DNA from: CBDBZL01 sp965213545
Lineage (GTDB): Bacteria > Pseudomonadota > Alphaproteobacteria > Sphingomonadales > Sphingomonadaceae
Direction: 5' to 3'
DNA length: 64,000 nucleotides
Assembly: GCA_965213545.1 (NCBI GenBank)
Contig: CBDBZL010000002.1
Location: 248,001-312,000, forward strand
Both the position numbers and the translations under genes were made by a program. Below, one piece after another: positions 35,567-48,729 of the stretch. The notes beneath the pieces are model-generated. The model did no database searches and was not told where the DNA came from. It worked only from the letters and a program-made list of their open reading frames with translations. Numbering within the stretch: position 1 is the first letter of the stretch; each line of letters opens with the position of its first letter.

Positions 35567-36502
35567 CTAAACGGCCAGACCTGCCTCTTCAAAGTAGGCC
35601 TCATCCACCTCGCGAATGTGCAGCACGGCCCTATCGCGACAGCCGACGTTGAACTTAATCATCAACCGGACAAGCTGCTGACCGTCAATCAACACGATGC
35701 GCTGACCAAGGTCCTTTGCGGTCTGCCGCGCTGATGGCGTAAAATCCGACGTAGTGACAAAAATACCTTTGTGAGCTTTTTTTAAGTTCAGCGCGCCATA
35801 AAAGTCTCGGATATGTGAGGGCGCTATGTTGTTTCCCGTCCTGTAGCGTTTGGCTTGCAGATAGATTTGGTCAACACCGAGCGAGTCTTGATCGATGACG
35901 CCGTCAACGCCGTCGTCGCCTGCTTGACCAAGGGCACGACCGGGATTTTCAGACGATCCGCCATAGCCCATCGATATCAGCAGATCGACGATCAGGTGCT
36001 CGAAGAATGTCGGCGATGCGGCTTGAATATAGTCGAGCAGCGTAGCCGCAAGCGCATCATCCAATCGGCGGTGTGCTTGCTCAAGATTTTCATCCGGAGT
36101 TGTTGCAACCTCGCCTGTATCAATATCGTCCTCGGCTGACGACAACTGCTCAGTCTTATCTTTGGTCCGCGAACGGAAATCTTGAAACTCAGGGTATATT
36201 TCAAGGTGCTTTATGTTTATCTTGATATTCGGATCGGCGAGCACGCCGCGACCGCGATCGGTCAATTCGTACCATCCCCGTTTCCCGTAAATGATCAGCG
36301 CCGCTTGCTTGAGGTAAGTACGCGCCCAGTGCGCGCGGTTGAAAATGCGGGTTTGACCACTTGCGAGGGGCTCGTTCCGCTCTTCCTGAGTGAGGTTGAA
36401 TTGGTCCGCGAGCTCTTCGACCACTTCCGACATCTTGCGGGGTTTGTCGGCGGCGGCTGCCAGCACTGGACGCATAAGAGCCTGAAAATCCGGAACCGCC
36501 AT
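35567..36502 (-). CDS. mrr: Mrr restriction endonuclease (Mrr_N + Mrr_cat)
   Basis: The 311-residue protein has an N-terminal winged-helix Mrr_N domain (residues 1-90, ending YGKRGWYELTDRGRGVL) and a C-terminal PD-(D/E)xK nuclease. The catalytic cluster is Asp200 in DDGVDGVI and Gln216-Ala-Lys218 in LQAKRYR, with AHKGIFVTTSDFT and DGQQLVRLM following. Mrr-type enzymes are type IV systems that cut methylated DNA. Codon use and base composition are richer in A/T than in the neighbours, which suggests recent acquisition; no methylase is next to it. ATG 36502 is used, although the frame runs on antisense to the next gene. Confidence 0.88.
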   Translation of the reverse strand: MAVPDFQALMRPVLAAAADKPRKMSEVVEELADQFNLTQEERNEPLASGQTRIFNRAHWARTYLKQAALIIYGKRGWYELTDRGRGVLADPNIKINIKHLEIYPEFQDFRSRTKDKTEQLSSAEDDIDTGEVATTPDENLEQAHRRLDDALAATLLDYIQAASPTFFEHLIVDLLISMGYGGSSENPGRALGQAGDDGVDGVIDQDSLGVDQIYLQAKRYRTGNNIAPSHIRDFYGALNLKKAHKGIFVTTSDFTPSARQTAKDLGQRIVLIDGQQLVRLMIKFNVGCRDRAVLHIREVDEAYFEEAGLAV

Positions 36503-36610
36503 GAAAACCCCTCGCCGACCATCAGTTCGGAAATGCCTATGGGGCTGACTTGTCTTAAAGTGAAGCATCCACCGATTTGCGCTGATTTCGGAAGCCGCTA
36601 AGGCCCCCCC

Positions 36611-38209
<1,599 letters not shown>

Positions 38210-38235
38210 GCCGGACGGGTCTGGGGCGTCGGTCG

Positions 38236-38871
38236 CTACCCGACCGGCTCCATCCCCTGCCGCTCGAGCGCCATCCTGACGCCTTCGTCCCGTTCCATCC
38301 GCTTGCGATGCTCGATCAGCGAAGGGTAATCGCTCGCCGATAAGGGCGTCTGGTCGAGCCAGCGGGTCAGCACATAGAGAAAGGCGTCGGCGAAGCTGCG
38401 CTGGCCGAGATACCACTCGCCGCCGTTCTCCTTGAGGTTCGCTTCCATCCGCTCGTAGTGACCGGCGAGCGTCTCGTAGGCCTTGCGCTTGACCTCCTCC
38501 TGCGCGCTTTCGCTGTCGGCGAAGCGGGCGGCGGCGAAGTGGGGGCCGTAGGCGGCGTGGACCTCGCTCGTCATGTAGGCCAGCGCCTCGCCCTCCTTGC
38601 GGCCGAGCCGCTCGTCGCGCGAATATTCCTCGGTGCCCTCACCGCCATATTCGGTGCCAAGCCAGGTCAGGATCGCGGCGAGCTCGGTCAGCACATCGCC
38701 GTCATCGAAGCGGATCGCGGGCACCTTGCCCTTGGGATTGATCGAAAGATACGCATCCTTCTTGTGCGCGCCATATTCCATGTTCTCGATCTCGATCGGT
38801 GCATCGAGCCAGGCAACCGCGATATTCGCCGCCAGCGAGCAGGTTCCGGGCATGGTGTAGAGGGTGGTCAT
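38236..38871 (-). CDS. Glutathione S-transferase family protein
   Basis: This 211-residue protein has a thioredoxin-like N-terminal domain (TLYTMPGTCSLA with the Ser/Cys region at the active site; NPKGKVPAIRFDDG with the cis-Pro; LTELAAIL) and an all-helical C-terminal domain. TMPGTCSLAA resembles the beta-class bacterial GSTs, which bind glutathione and may detoxify electrophiles. The ATG at 38871 has AAGGAGA ahead. It is transcribed away from the antiporter gene, with 139 bases between. Confidence 0.85.
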   Translation of the reverse strand: MTTLYTMPGTCSLAANIAVAWLDAPIEIENMEYGAHKKDAYLSINPKGKVPAIRFDDGDVLTELAAILTWLGTEYGGEGTEEYSRDERLGRKEGEALAYMTSEVHAAYGPHFAAARFADSESAQEEVKRKAYETLAGHYERMEANLKENGGEWYLGQRSFADAFLYVLTRWLDQTPLSASDYPSLIEHRKRMERDEGVRMALERQGMEPVG

Positions 38872-39010
38872 TGTCGGTCTCCTTTCCCTCAGGAATGCAC
38901 GGGCCGTATGCGATGATCCCATGTCGCGCGCCCCGGACAAAGCAGGCGCGCGTCCCATGGGTCTGAAAGCACGGTTGCCCCGCCCGCCCCCCTGACCTAA
39001 GCCCTGCCCA

Positions 39011-40780
39011 ATGCACGGCGGCCATATCTCCCCCGTAATGTCCGACGCGCTCGTCATTCTGGGGGCGGCGGGGATCATCATCCCGGTATTCGCCCGGTTC
39101 CGTATTACACCGATCATCGGCTTCATCCTGGTCGGCCTCTTGGTGGGGCCGTATGGTCTGGGGCGGATGGTTTACGAGTTCGCGTGGCTCAGCCATTTCA
39201 CCATCACCGATCCCGAGCGGCTCGAACCTTTCGCCGAATTCGGCATCATCCTGCTGCTATTCGCGGTCGGGCTGGGATTGTCCTTCAAGCGGCTGTGGAC
39301 CTTGCGCAAGCTGGTGTTTGGCCTGGGTGCGCTTGAGCTTCTGATCATCGGCTCGCTGTTGGCCGCGGTGCTCTCGATGATGGGCCAGTACTGGACCGGG
39401 GCGCTGGCCATCGGCCTGGCGCTGGCGCTGTCCTCCACCGCGCTGGTCCTGCCAATCTCGGGCACCACCACCCCGGTCGGGCGCGCGGCGCTCTCGATGC
39501 TTTTGTTCGAGGATATCATGATCGTGCCGATCATCTTCATGCTCGGCGCGCTTGCCCCTTATGCCGCGGAAGGAGGGCTGACCGGTCTGTTCGATACGGT
39601 TTGGCAGGGCGTCCTGGTGGTGGGTGCGATGATGATCATCGGCCGCTATGCGCTTCCGCGCCTGTTCGCGCAGGCCGCACGCACCAAGAGCCCCGAGCTG
39701 TTCCTGGCCGCCAGCTTGCTGGTGGTGATCGGTGCCAGCCTGGCGACCGCGCTGGTCGGTCTGTCGCCGATCGTGGGCGCGCTGGTGGCCGGGCTGCTGA
39801 TCGCCGAGACCGAGTATCATACCGAAATCGAAGGCATCATGGAGCCGTTCAAGGGGCTGGCGCTGGGCGTCTTTCTCATCACCGTGGGCATGAGCATCGA
39901 TGTGATGACGATCTGGGAGAACCTCGCCATCATCACAGCTGCGGTCGTCGGCGTGCTGGCGCTCAAGGCGCTGGTGACGGGGATCCTTCTGCGCGCGATG
40001 GGGGCGCGGCGCAGCACCGCGCTGGAAACCGGCATCCTGATGGCCAGCCCGTCGGAAATGACGCTGATCGTGCTGGCAGCGGCCACGCAGGCGCTGCTCA
40101 TCCAGCCGGGCACCGCCCAGTTCTGGCAGATCGTCACCGCGATCGGCCTGACCATCACGCCGCTGCTCGCCTTGGTCGGGCGGTGGAGTGCGCGCCGGGT
40201 GGATGCCGCACCCGATCTGGGGCGGGCTCCGGGTGATCCCGACCGCCCGCGGGTCATCATCCTGGGCTTCGGACGCGTCGGCAGGTTGGTCGCCGAGATG
40301 CTCGACCGCCACGGCCAACCCTACACCGCGGTCGATGCCGATCCCGATCTGGTTGCCGCCGGACGGCTCGAAGGCTTCGATGTCACATTCGGCAATGCCA
40401 CCAAGGAAGACGTGCTGACCAAGCTGGGTGTCGCGCGCGCTCCGGCGATCATCCTGACCATGGACGAGCATATCCTTGCGCAGCGGCTGGTGCGCAGATT
40501 GCGCGACGAGCATCCCGATCTCCCCATCATCGTGCGTGCGCGCGACGCGGACCATGCCGCCGATCTCTATCGCAGCGGAGCCAGCACCGCGGTTCCCGAG
40601 ACGCTCGAAAGCTCGCTCCAGCTCTCCGAAGCCGTGCTGTTCGATCTGGGCGTGGCGGCCGGTCCGGTAATCGCCTCGATCCATGCCAAGCGTGATGAAT
40701 TGCGCGAGTCGATCAAGGAAGGAGGCGATCTCGAGCACAAACCGGCGCTGCGCACTTCGACCGCGGTCTCGGTTCCGTGA
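39011..40780 (+). CDS. CPA2-type cation:proton antiporter with RCK/TrkA-N domain (Kef-like)
   Basis: The 589-residue membrane protein has 12-13 helices in residues 10-390 with FITPIIGFILVGLLVGP-type and SPIVGALVAGLLIAE segments, GISMLLFEDIMIVP-like LFEDIMIVP, and a C-terminal RCK_N domain (VIILGFGRVGRLVAEML, residues 415-431) that should bind NAD(H). Kef-type systems exchange K+ for protons and are gated by glutathione adducts or nucleotides. The RCK part lacks an obvious RCK_C half, ending at a Glu-rich helix. The next gene may use a promoter inside its 3' end. Confidence 0.88.
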   Translation: MHGGHISPVMSDALVILGAAGIIIPVFARFRITPIIGFILVGLLVGPYGLGRMVYEFAWLSHFTITDPERLEPFAEFGIILLLFAVGLGLSFKRLWTLRKLVFGLGALELLIIGSLLAAVLSMMGQYWTGALAIGLALALSSTALVLPISGTTTPVGRAALSMLLFEDIMIVPIIFMLGALAPYAAEGGLTGLFDTVWQGVLVVGAMMIIGRYALPRLFAQAARTKSPELFLAASLLVVIGASLATALVGLSPIVGALVAGLLIAETEYHTEIEGIMEPFKGLALGVFLITVGMSIDVMTIWENLAIITAAVVGVLALKALVTGILLRAMGARRSTALETGILMASPSEMTLIVLAAATQALLIQPGTAQFWQIVTAIGLTITPLLALVGRWSARRVDAAPDLGRAPGDPDRPRVIILGFGRVGRLVAEMLDRHGQPYTAVDADPDLVAAGRLEGFDVTFGNATKEDVLTKLGVARAPAIILTMDEHILAQRLVRRLRDEHPDLPIIVRARDADHAADLYRSGASTAVPETLESSLQLSEAVLFDLGVAAGPVIASIHAKRDELRESIKEGGDLEHKPALRTSTAVSVP

Positions 40781-40802
40781 ACCTGCGCCCGCCTGGCGCG
40801 TT
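40778..40802 (+). promoter_or_regulatory. Candidate sigma-EcfG-type promoter
   Basis: GAAC at 40779-40782 is followed after exactly 16 bases by CGTT at 40799-40802. The general-stress sigma factor EcfG of alphaproteobacteria uses GGAAC-N16/17-CGTT, so this matches except one base (TGAAC). It lies 22 bases before the start of the small protein gene. Confidence 0.45.
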
Positions 40803-40823
40803 GATGGTCTAAGGAGAACAGCA

Positions 40824-40991
40824 ATGAGCAAGAATGACGATCCTACAAAGCCACTATCGAATGATGAGAAGTTCAAGCCCAAGAACGTTGCGGACGGAAC
40901 CAAGGACAAGGGCCGTGTCGAGCAGAACATGAAGGACGTCGCGCGTGGCAGCGAGGGCGACAGGCGCCGCTCGGCGCAAAACCGCACATAG
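40824..40991 (+). CDS. Small hydrophilic protein (55 residues)
   Basis: The gene encodes 55 residues with a third of them charged, no hydrophobic stretch and no Cys. AAGGAGAA lies eight bases before the ATG, the strongest ribosome site in this part of the window. Codon use is as in neighbouring genes. The composition (Lys, Asp, Asn, Arg, Gly rich) resembles small stress-induced disordered proteins of alphaproteobacteria. It follows the antiporter gene by 43 bases. I do not recognise a family. Confidence 0.6.
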   Translation: MSKNDDPTKPLSNDEKFKPKNVADGTKDKGRVEQNMKDVARGSEGDRRRSAQNRT

Positions 40992-41040
40992 GCGAACCCG
41001 CCGGACGTTCTGCTTGCCTCGCGCGATGTGGACGCCCCCC

Positions 41041-41055
41041 GTTCCACACTTGTTC
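41041..41055 (+). promoter_or_regulatory. LexA (SOS) box, GTTC-N7-GTTC
   Basis: GTTC at 41041-41044 and GTTC at 41052-41055 are seven bases apart. This direct repeat is the LexA site of alphaproteobacteria. It lies 105 bases upstream of the recA GTG, where such boxes are found. Confidence 0.85.
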
Positions 41056-41160
41056 TGTTGAGCAGGAGACGTTAAGGCCGTTCGGCAGAACCGGTTAGCC
41101 CTGTTCAAGCACTAGGGTGCGTGTCATGGCGGGACGATTGACGGCGGGGGAGAGTGACGA

Positions 41161-42204
41161 GTGAGCGTTGATCGGCAAAAGGCGCTCGACGCAGCGCTGG
41201 CGCAGATAGACCGGGCGTTCGGCAAGGGCTCGGCGATGAAGCTGGGCAGCCGCGAGGCGATCAATATCGAGTCGATATCTACCGGTTCGCTCGGGCTTGA
41301 TATCGCGCTGGGGATCGGCGGATTGCCGCGCGGCCGGGTGATCGAGATCTATGGCCCCGAAAGTTCGGGCAAGACAACGCTGGCGCTGCACGTCATCGCC
41401 GAGGCTCAGCGGGGCGGCGGCACCGCGGCCTTTGTCGATGCCGAACATGCGCTCGATCCGGCCTACGCGAAAAAACTGGGCGTCGATATCGACGAGCTCA
41501 TCGTCTCGCAGCCCGACACCGGCGAGCAGGCGCTGGAGATTGCCGATACCCTGGTGCGCTCGAACGCCATCGATGTGCTGGTGGTCGATTCGGTCGCCGC
41601 GCTGGTGCCGCGCGCCGAGATCGAAGGTGAAATGGGCGATTCGCATGTCGGCCTGCAGGCGCGGCTGATGAGCCAGTCGCTCAGGAAGCTCACCGGTTCG
41701 ATCAGCCGCTCCAAATGCATGGTCATCTTCATCAACCAGCTGCGGATGAAGATCGGCGTGATGTACGGCAATCCCGAAACCACCACCGGGGGCAACGCGC
41801 TCAAGTTCTACGCCAGTGTCCGGCTCGACATCCGCCGCACGGGCCAGATCAAGGATCGTGACGAGATCATCGGCAACTCGACCAGGGTGAAGGTCGTCAA
41901 GAACAAGGTCGCACCGCCGTTCAAGCAGGTCGAGTTCGATATCATGTACGGCCAGGGTATCTCCAAGCTGGGCGAAATCATCGATCTAGGGGTCAAGGCC
42001 GGGCTGGTCGAGAAATCGGGTTCGTGGTTCAGTTACGACAGCATCCGGATCGGTCAGGGCCGCGAGAATGCCAAGCAATACCTGAGGGATAACCCCGAAA
42101 CCAGCGACAAGCTCGAAACCGCGATCCGCCGCCGGACCGACGAGGTGGCCGAGGAAATGATGACCGGACCCGAAGGCGCCGAGGATATGGACGGCGAGGA
42201 TTGA
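41161..42204 (+). CDS. recA: Recombinase RecA
   Basis: The 347-residue product is RecA: N-terminal [18 protein letters not shown], Walker [10 protein letters not shown] (residues 64-72), Walker [10 protein letters not shown], loop L1 [10 protein letters not shown] and L2 [27 protein letters not shown] region (partly quoted: GNPETTTGG). It forms filaments on single-stranded DNA, exchanges strands and activates LexA self-cleavage. The start is GTG at 41161, matching the family N-terminus. The C-terminus is acidic ([10 protein letters not shown]), as usual. The SOS box upstream implies DNA-damage induction, and alaS follows at 0.9 kb as in other alphaproteobacteria. Confidence 0.98.
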   Translation: MSVDRQKALDAALAQIDRAFGKGSAMKLGSREAINIESISTGSLGLDIALGIGGLPRGRVIEIYGPESSGKTTLALHVIAEAQRGGGTAAFVDAEHALDPAYAKKLGVDIDELIVSQPDTGEQALEIADTLVRSNAIDVLVVDSVAALVPRAEIEGEMGDSHVGLQARLMSQSLRKLTGSISRSKCMVIFINQLRMKIGVMYGNPETTTGGNALKFYASVRLDIRRTGQIKDRDEIIGNSTRVKVVKNKVAPPFKQVEFDIMYGQGISKLGEIIDLGVKAGLVEKSGSWFSYDSIRIGQGRENAKQYLRDNPETSDKLETAIRRRTDEVAEEMMTGPEGAEDMDGED

Positions 42205-42380
42205 GCGGTTATAGCCTGTTGTTGCATGAGATGTCTTCGATCTACCGCGTACATATGACTTAGACGTGTTAAGATAGTCTAAACAGCTAACTAGGCATTG
42301 ATACTTGTCCTGTAATAGCACATGTCTTCGTTTGTTGGTGGCTGCGTTCTTTCTATATTAACTAATCGGCCTTAATGGCT

Positions 42381-42402
42381 CCCCATGTTTCATGACATGG
42401 GG
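42381..42402 (+). promoter_or_regulatory. Perfect hairpin overlapping a ribosome binding site
   Basis: CCCCATGT (42381-42388) and ACATGGGG (42395-42402) form an eight-base perfect stem with a six-base loop. The right arm GGGG is the only plausible Shine-Dalgarno sequence for the GTG start at 42408, so the hairpin could control initiation. There is no T run, so it is not a classical terminator. Confidence 0.5.
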
Positions 42403-42407
42403 CAGAA

Positions 42408-42941
42408 GTGAGCTATAAAAGCGTCTTGATCGCCAGCATCGCAGGCTGTTTGCTCGGCGGTTGCGCGACGATCGTCAACGGCACCAGTCAGGATTACCAG
42501 ATCAGGTCCGATCCCGAAGGCGCGGTCGCGACGCTCTCCAACGGCCAGTCTTGCACAACCCCTTGCGAAATATCGCTCAAGCGGCGCCACGACCAGCGGG
42601 TCGATTTCGAGCTCGACGGATACCAGTCATCTTACGTGCTCGTGCAAAGCCGGACGGGCGGGGCATTCGCCGGCAACCTGTTGGCAACCGGCATCATCGG
42701 TGGGGCGATCGACGGCGCAAATGGTGCAAGCAATCATCTGTATCCCCGCCCGCTGACCATTCGCCTGGTACCCAACGGCGGTGCGGGCGAGGCAGTGCTG
42801 CTCGATCAGAAAGGCGCCGAACTCGCCACAGTTGCTGCGCATAACGCCAAGGTTCGCGACGATCTGCGCGAATCGCTGGGTGCCGATGCCGTCGGAGATA
42901 ACGAGCCGAGCGAGGCCACGGCAAGACCCGGCACGCGCTGA
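42408..42941 (+). CDS. PEGA-like lipoprotein
   Basis: The 177-residue protein has a lipoprotein signal with lipobox LLGGC (Cys at residue 19). The mature part begins ATIVNGTSQDYQIRSDPEGAVATLSNGQSCTTPC (only partly quoted: SDPEGAVATLS), which matches the PEGA-type outer-membrane lipoprotein pattern that recurs in proteobacteria, with Gly-rich GGAFAGNLLATGIIGGAIDG in the middle. The role is unknown; such proteins probably sit at the cell envelope. It starts with GTG. The 203 bases upstream, after recA, are strikingly A/T rich. Confidence 0.72.
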   Translation: MSYKSVLIASIAGCLLGGCATIVNGTSQDYQIRSDPEGAVATLSNGQSCTTPCEISLKRRHDQRVDFELDGYQSSYVLVQSRTGGAFAGNLLATGIIGGAIDGANGASNHLYPRPLTIRLVPNGGAGEAVLLDQKGAELATVAAHNAKVRDDLRESLGADAVGDNEPSEATARPGTR

Positions 42942-43109
42942 CGGGAACAGGGGCGAGCGACCGCTGGGCAATACCTTCGATTGATCGTGTCGTTCGGGGC
43001 ATTATGAGACCTTAGCTGGGGCGGGTCAGCGCGGTGTCTCCCCGTTCCGTGGCACCGGCACCCGCTTGCCGCGCTTGTCGCTAGGGTGCGGACTGACTAA
43101 CTCGGCACG

Positions 43110-45782
<2,673 letters not shown>

Positions 45783-45864
45783 GGCCGCTGTCACCCTTGC
45801 GGCCGCGCCGGGCGCGCGCCATAGCAAGACGCGCACCCCACCCATTGCGAAAGCGCCTGATCCG

Positions 45865-46104
45865 ATGAAGGTCCGCATTCATGTCAGCCTGAAACCCGGC
45901 GTGCTCGATCCGCAGGGGCGCGCGGTGCATCATGCGCTCGAAGGACTGGGCTTTTATGGGGTGAATGATGTGCGGATCGGCCGGCTGATCGAACTCGACG
46001 TCGATGCAGACACCACCCCCAATGCGCTCGATGCGATGTGTCGCAAGCTGCTCGCCAACCTGGTCATCGAGGATTACCGCATCGAGCCGGTCGGGAACAG
46101 CTGA
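45865..46104 (+). CDS. purS: Phosphoribosylformylglycinamidine synthase subunit PurS
   Basis: The 79-residue protein matches Pur[19 protein letters not shown] at the start and VIEDYRIEP at the end. PurS forms the FGAM synthase complex with PurQ and PurL in the fourth step of purine synthesis. The stop overlaps the purQ start by one base (TGATG), showing coupling. No purL is next to them; the large subunit must be encoded elsewhere. Confidence 0.95.
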   Translation: MKVRIHVSLKPGVLDPQGRAVHHALEGLGFYGVNDVRIGRLIELDVDADTTPNALDAMCRKLLANLVIEDYRIEPVGNS

Positions 46105-46781
46105 TGGCGTTTCGCGCCGCCGTCGTCACGCTGCCCGGGTCCAACTGCGACCGCGATCTCGCCGTGGCCCTAAAAAAGGTGACCGGCGCGGCTGCGATCA
46201 GGGTCTGGCACCGGGACGCTGAACTGCCCGACCGGATCGATCTGGTCGCCCTGCCCGGCGGCTTTTCCTATGGCGACTACCTGCGCGCCGGCGCGATGGC
46301 CGCGGTCAGTCCCATTATGAACGCGGTGAAACGGGCGGCCGAGCGCGGAGTGGCGGTGGTGGGTATCTGCAACGGCTTTCAGGTGTTGACCGAGGCCAGG
46401 CTGCTCCCCGGCGCGTTGATGCGCAATGCGGGGCAGGACTTCATCTGTCGCACCGCGGCGCTGCGGGTGGAGAACACTCGGTCGCTGTTCACCTCGCGAT
46501 ATGATGCAGCGCGCCCGATCCATCTTCCGCTGGCGCATCATGACGGCAATTACTTCGCCGATAAGCAAACGCTCGACCGGCTCGAGGGTGATGGCCGGGT
46601 GGCGTTTCGCTATCTGGAAACGGGCAACGGCTCGCAGCGCGATATCGCCGGCATCCTCAATGAACGCGGCAACGTGCTGGGAATGATGCCGCATCCCGAA
46701 CGCGCGGTCGAAGCCGAACATGGCGGAACCGATGGGCGGGCGCTGTTCGAAGGCGTGATCGCCAGCCTGGTCTCGGCTTAA
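46104..46781 (+). CDS. purQ: Phosphoribosylformylglycinamidine synthase subunit PurQ
   Basis: The 225-residue glutamine amidotransferase supplies ammonia to PurL. The catalytic nucleophile is Cys in GICNGFQVL, and His/Glu are in [11 protein letters not shown]-terminal [12 protein letters not shown] is typical. It is a class I amidotransferase without a chaperone. It follows purS directly. It converges on pgk with 107 bases between; I see no strong terminator there. Confidence 0.96.
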   Translation: MAFRAAVVTLPGSNCDRDLAVALKKVTGAAAIRVWHRDAELPDRIDLVALPGGFSYGDYLRAGAMAAVSPIMNAVKRAAERGVAVVGICNGFQVLTEARLLPGALMRNAGQDFICRTAALRVENTRSLFTSRYDAARPIHLPLAHHDGNYFADKQTLDRLEGDGRVAFRYLETGNGSQRDIAGILNERGNVLGMMPHPERAVEAEHGGTDGRALFEGVIASLVSA

Positions 46782-46888
46782 GGGACAGGCCCCGATCGCT
46801 TCTGGGTGACCGTGTCGTTAAAGTTGGCAAGGATGTGCGCGGAACCTTCGCTTCGCCACCCCCCGTGGCAATCCTGGCGCGCGTGACC

Positions 46889-48100
46889 CTAACCCGATCC
46901 CTGCCTGACCAGGGCCGCCACGCCGGGAAGGTCCTTGCCCTCCATCCATTCCAGGAACGCGCCGCCCGCGGTGGAGACGAAAGTGAAGTCCTCGATCACC
47001 CCTGCCATCGCCAGTGCCGCCACGGTATCGCCGCCGCCCGCCACCGACACCAGCGATCCCTCCTGCGTCAAGGCGGCAGCCGTGCGCGCCAGCGCCACCG
47101 TCGCGGTCTCGAACGGCGGTGTTTCGAAGGCGCCCAGCGGCCCGTTCCACACCACGGTTCGGCAGGTCTTGAGCACGTCGGCCAGCGCCTCGGTCGCCTG
47201 CGGGCCGATGTCCAGGATCATCTCGTCGGCCGCCACCTCATGCACATTGCAGGTGCGCAAGGAGGCGGGATTGGCGGCGAATTCCTTTGCCACCACAACA
47301 TCATAAGGCAGGTGGATGGTGGAGCCTGCATGCTCGGCGGCCTGGATGATGTCCTCCGCTTGCGCGGTAAGTTCATGCTCGGCGAGCGAGCGGCCGATCG
47401 GCACACCGCGCGCGGCGAGGAAGGTGTTGGCCATTCCCCCGCCAATCACCAGGTGCGCCACCTTGCCGGCCAGATGACCGAGCACCTCGAGCTTGGTCGA
47501 GACCTTTGCTCCGCCGACCACCGCGCATACCGGCGGCTCCGGACTGCCGAGCGCCTTGTCGAGCGCCTCGAGTTCGGCCTGCATCGCGCGACCGGCATAG
47601 GCGGGCAGAAGCTGCGCCAGTCCCACGGTGGAGGCATGTGCGCGGTGTGCGGCGGAGAAGGCATCGTTGACGTAGAAATCGCCATGTTCCGCGATGGCTG
47701 CGGTGAACGCGGGGTCGTTGGCCTTCTCGCCGGGCCAGAAGCGGGTGTTCTCCAGCAGCCCGATATCCCCGCCCTGCATGATGGCGAGCGACTGGGCCAC
47801 CACCGGTCCCGAGACCTCGGAGATGAACATCACCTCGCGCCCGAGCACGCGCTCGACATCGCCCTGAATGATGCTGGTCGACATGGTCGAATTGCGCTGC
47901 CCCTTGGGCCGACCGAAATGCGCGAGCAGCAGCACCTTGGCTCCCGCGTCGGCCAGTTCCAGAATGGTCGGCGCGACCGCCTGCACGCGCGTCAGGTCGC
48001 TGGCCTGGCCTTCATCCATCGGCAGGTTCAGGTCGACCCGCAGCAAGGCGACCTTGCCGGCGATGTCGTAAAGATCATTCAGTGTCTTGAACGCAGCCAT
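46889..48100 (-). CDS. pgk: Phosphoglycerate kinase
   Basis: The 403-residue glycolytic enzyme transfers phosphate from 1,3-bisphosphoglycerate to ADP. Landmarks are VLLRVDLNLPMD, LAHFGRPKGQRN (residues ~60-71), LENTRFWPGE, FVNDAFSAAHRAHAS-type NDAFSAAHRAH, VVGGAKVSTK and GGGDTVAAL near the C-terminus. ATG 48100 has GGGAGAGC ahead. It is the last gene of the tkt-gap-MOSC-pgk order on the minus strand. Confidence 0.97.
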   Translation of the reverse strand: MAAFKTLNDLYDIAGKVALLRVDLNLPMDEGQASDLTRVQAVAPTILELADAGAKVLLLAHFGRPKGQRNSTMSTSIIQGDVERVLGREVMFISEVSGPVVAQSLAIMQGGDIGLLENTRFWPGEKANDPAFTAAIAEHGDFYVNDAFSAAHRAHASTVGLAQLLPAYAGRAMQAELEALDKALGSPEPPVCAVVGGAKVSTKLEVLGHLAGKVAHLVIGGGMANTFLAARGVPIGRSLAEHELTAQAEDIIQAAEHAGSTIHLPYDVVVAKEFAANPASLRTCNVHEVAADEMILDIGPQATEALADVLKTCRTVVWNGPLGAFETPPFETATVALARTAAALTQEGSLVSVAGGGDTVAALAMAGVIEDFTFVSTAGGAFLEWMEGKDLPGVAALVRQGSG

Positions 48101-48192
48101 CGAGCTCTCCCTGGGTCCGACCTTGGATACGGCGCCCCTCTTGCCCGCTCCGCCGCCATCCGCAAGCGCGTGATGCGGCAATGGGCATGCTG

Positions 48193-48729
48193 TCACGCGC
48201 CGGCGATCGCGATAGTGTCACCGATGGCGATCTCACCGGGGACCAGCACCCGGGCACGCACGCCGCCGCGCCAGTCGGGGGTGAGCACCGCGCGCAGGCC
48301 CGGGGAAACCTCATCCATCCGCCGACACGGTTCGCATTCCATGCTCACTTCGAGCAGCACCTCCTTGCCCACCGCCAGCACCGTACCGGCGGCGCGGGGC
48401 AGGCGCAGGCTTTCAACCAGCAGGTTGGCGCGCCGCTTCCACCAGGGTTCGTCGGCACCGATCTGGGCCATCGCCGCGCGCCAGCTATCCATTTCGATCA
48501 ACGTCACCGCATAGCCCGGCCGCCGCTTGCGCTGGGCGAGCGCGCCGCGAAAATCCCCCTCGACACCTGCCTCCAGCGAGATCGCGGCGCGTTTGGGAAG
48601 GACGATGTCGCCGCGCGAAACGGCACGGATGGCGATCCCGCCGAGCCGCCCCGCCTCGACCTCGCCCGACTTCAGATCAGCCTCGCCATCGCCTGTGCGG
48701 TGTCGATCATCCGATTGGAAAAGCCCCAC
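48193..48729 (-). CDS. MOSC domain protein
   Basis: The 178-residue protein has the MOSC core: GGIAIRAVSRGDIVLPKRAAISLEAGVEGDFRG in the first half (quoted only as GVEGDFRG), and MECEPCRRMDEVSPGLRAVL with the conserved Cys in the second. MOSC domains are predicted to handle sulfur for molybdenum cofactor sulfuration or to reduce N-hydroxylated bases with molybdopterin. The only conventional start is GTG 48729, which would overlap the end of gap by 58 bases; a non-standard start nearer 48670 is possible. It sits between gap and pgk on the same strand. Confidence 0.8.
   Translation of the reverse strand: MGLFQSDDRHRTGDGEADLKSGEVEAGRLGGIAIRAVSRGDIVLPKRAAISLEAGVEGDFRGALAQRKRRPGYAVTLIEMDSWRAAMAQIGADEPWWKRRANLLVESLRLPRAAGTVLAVGKEVLLEVSMECEPCRRMDEVSPGLRAVLTPDWRGGVRARVLVPGEIAIGDTIAIAGA

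Noticed and set aside
42260..42282. TTAGAC-N11-GTCTAA and the TTAA nearby as a recA terminator or CtrA site
   Set aside because: There is no T run for a terminator, and the CtrA consensus TTAA-N7-TTAA is matched only in part.
45865..46781. A complete purSQL operon
   Set aside because: Only purS and purQ are present; pgk on the opposite strand follows and no purL sequence is seen.
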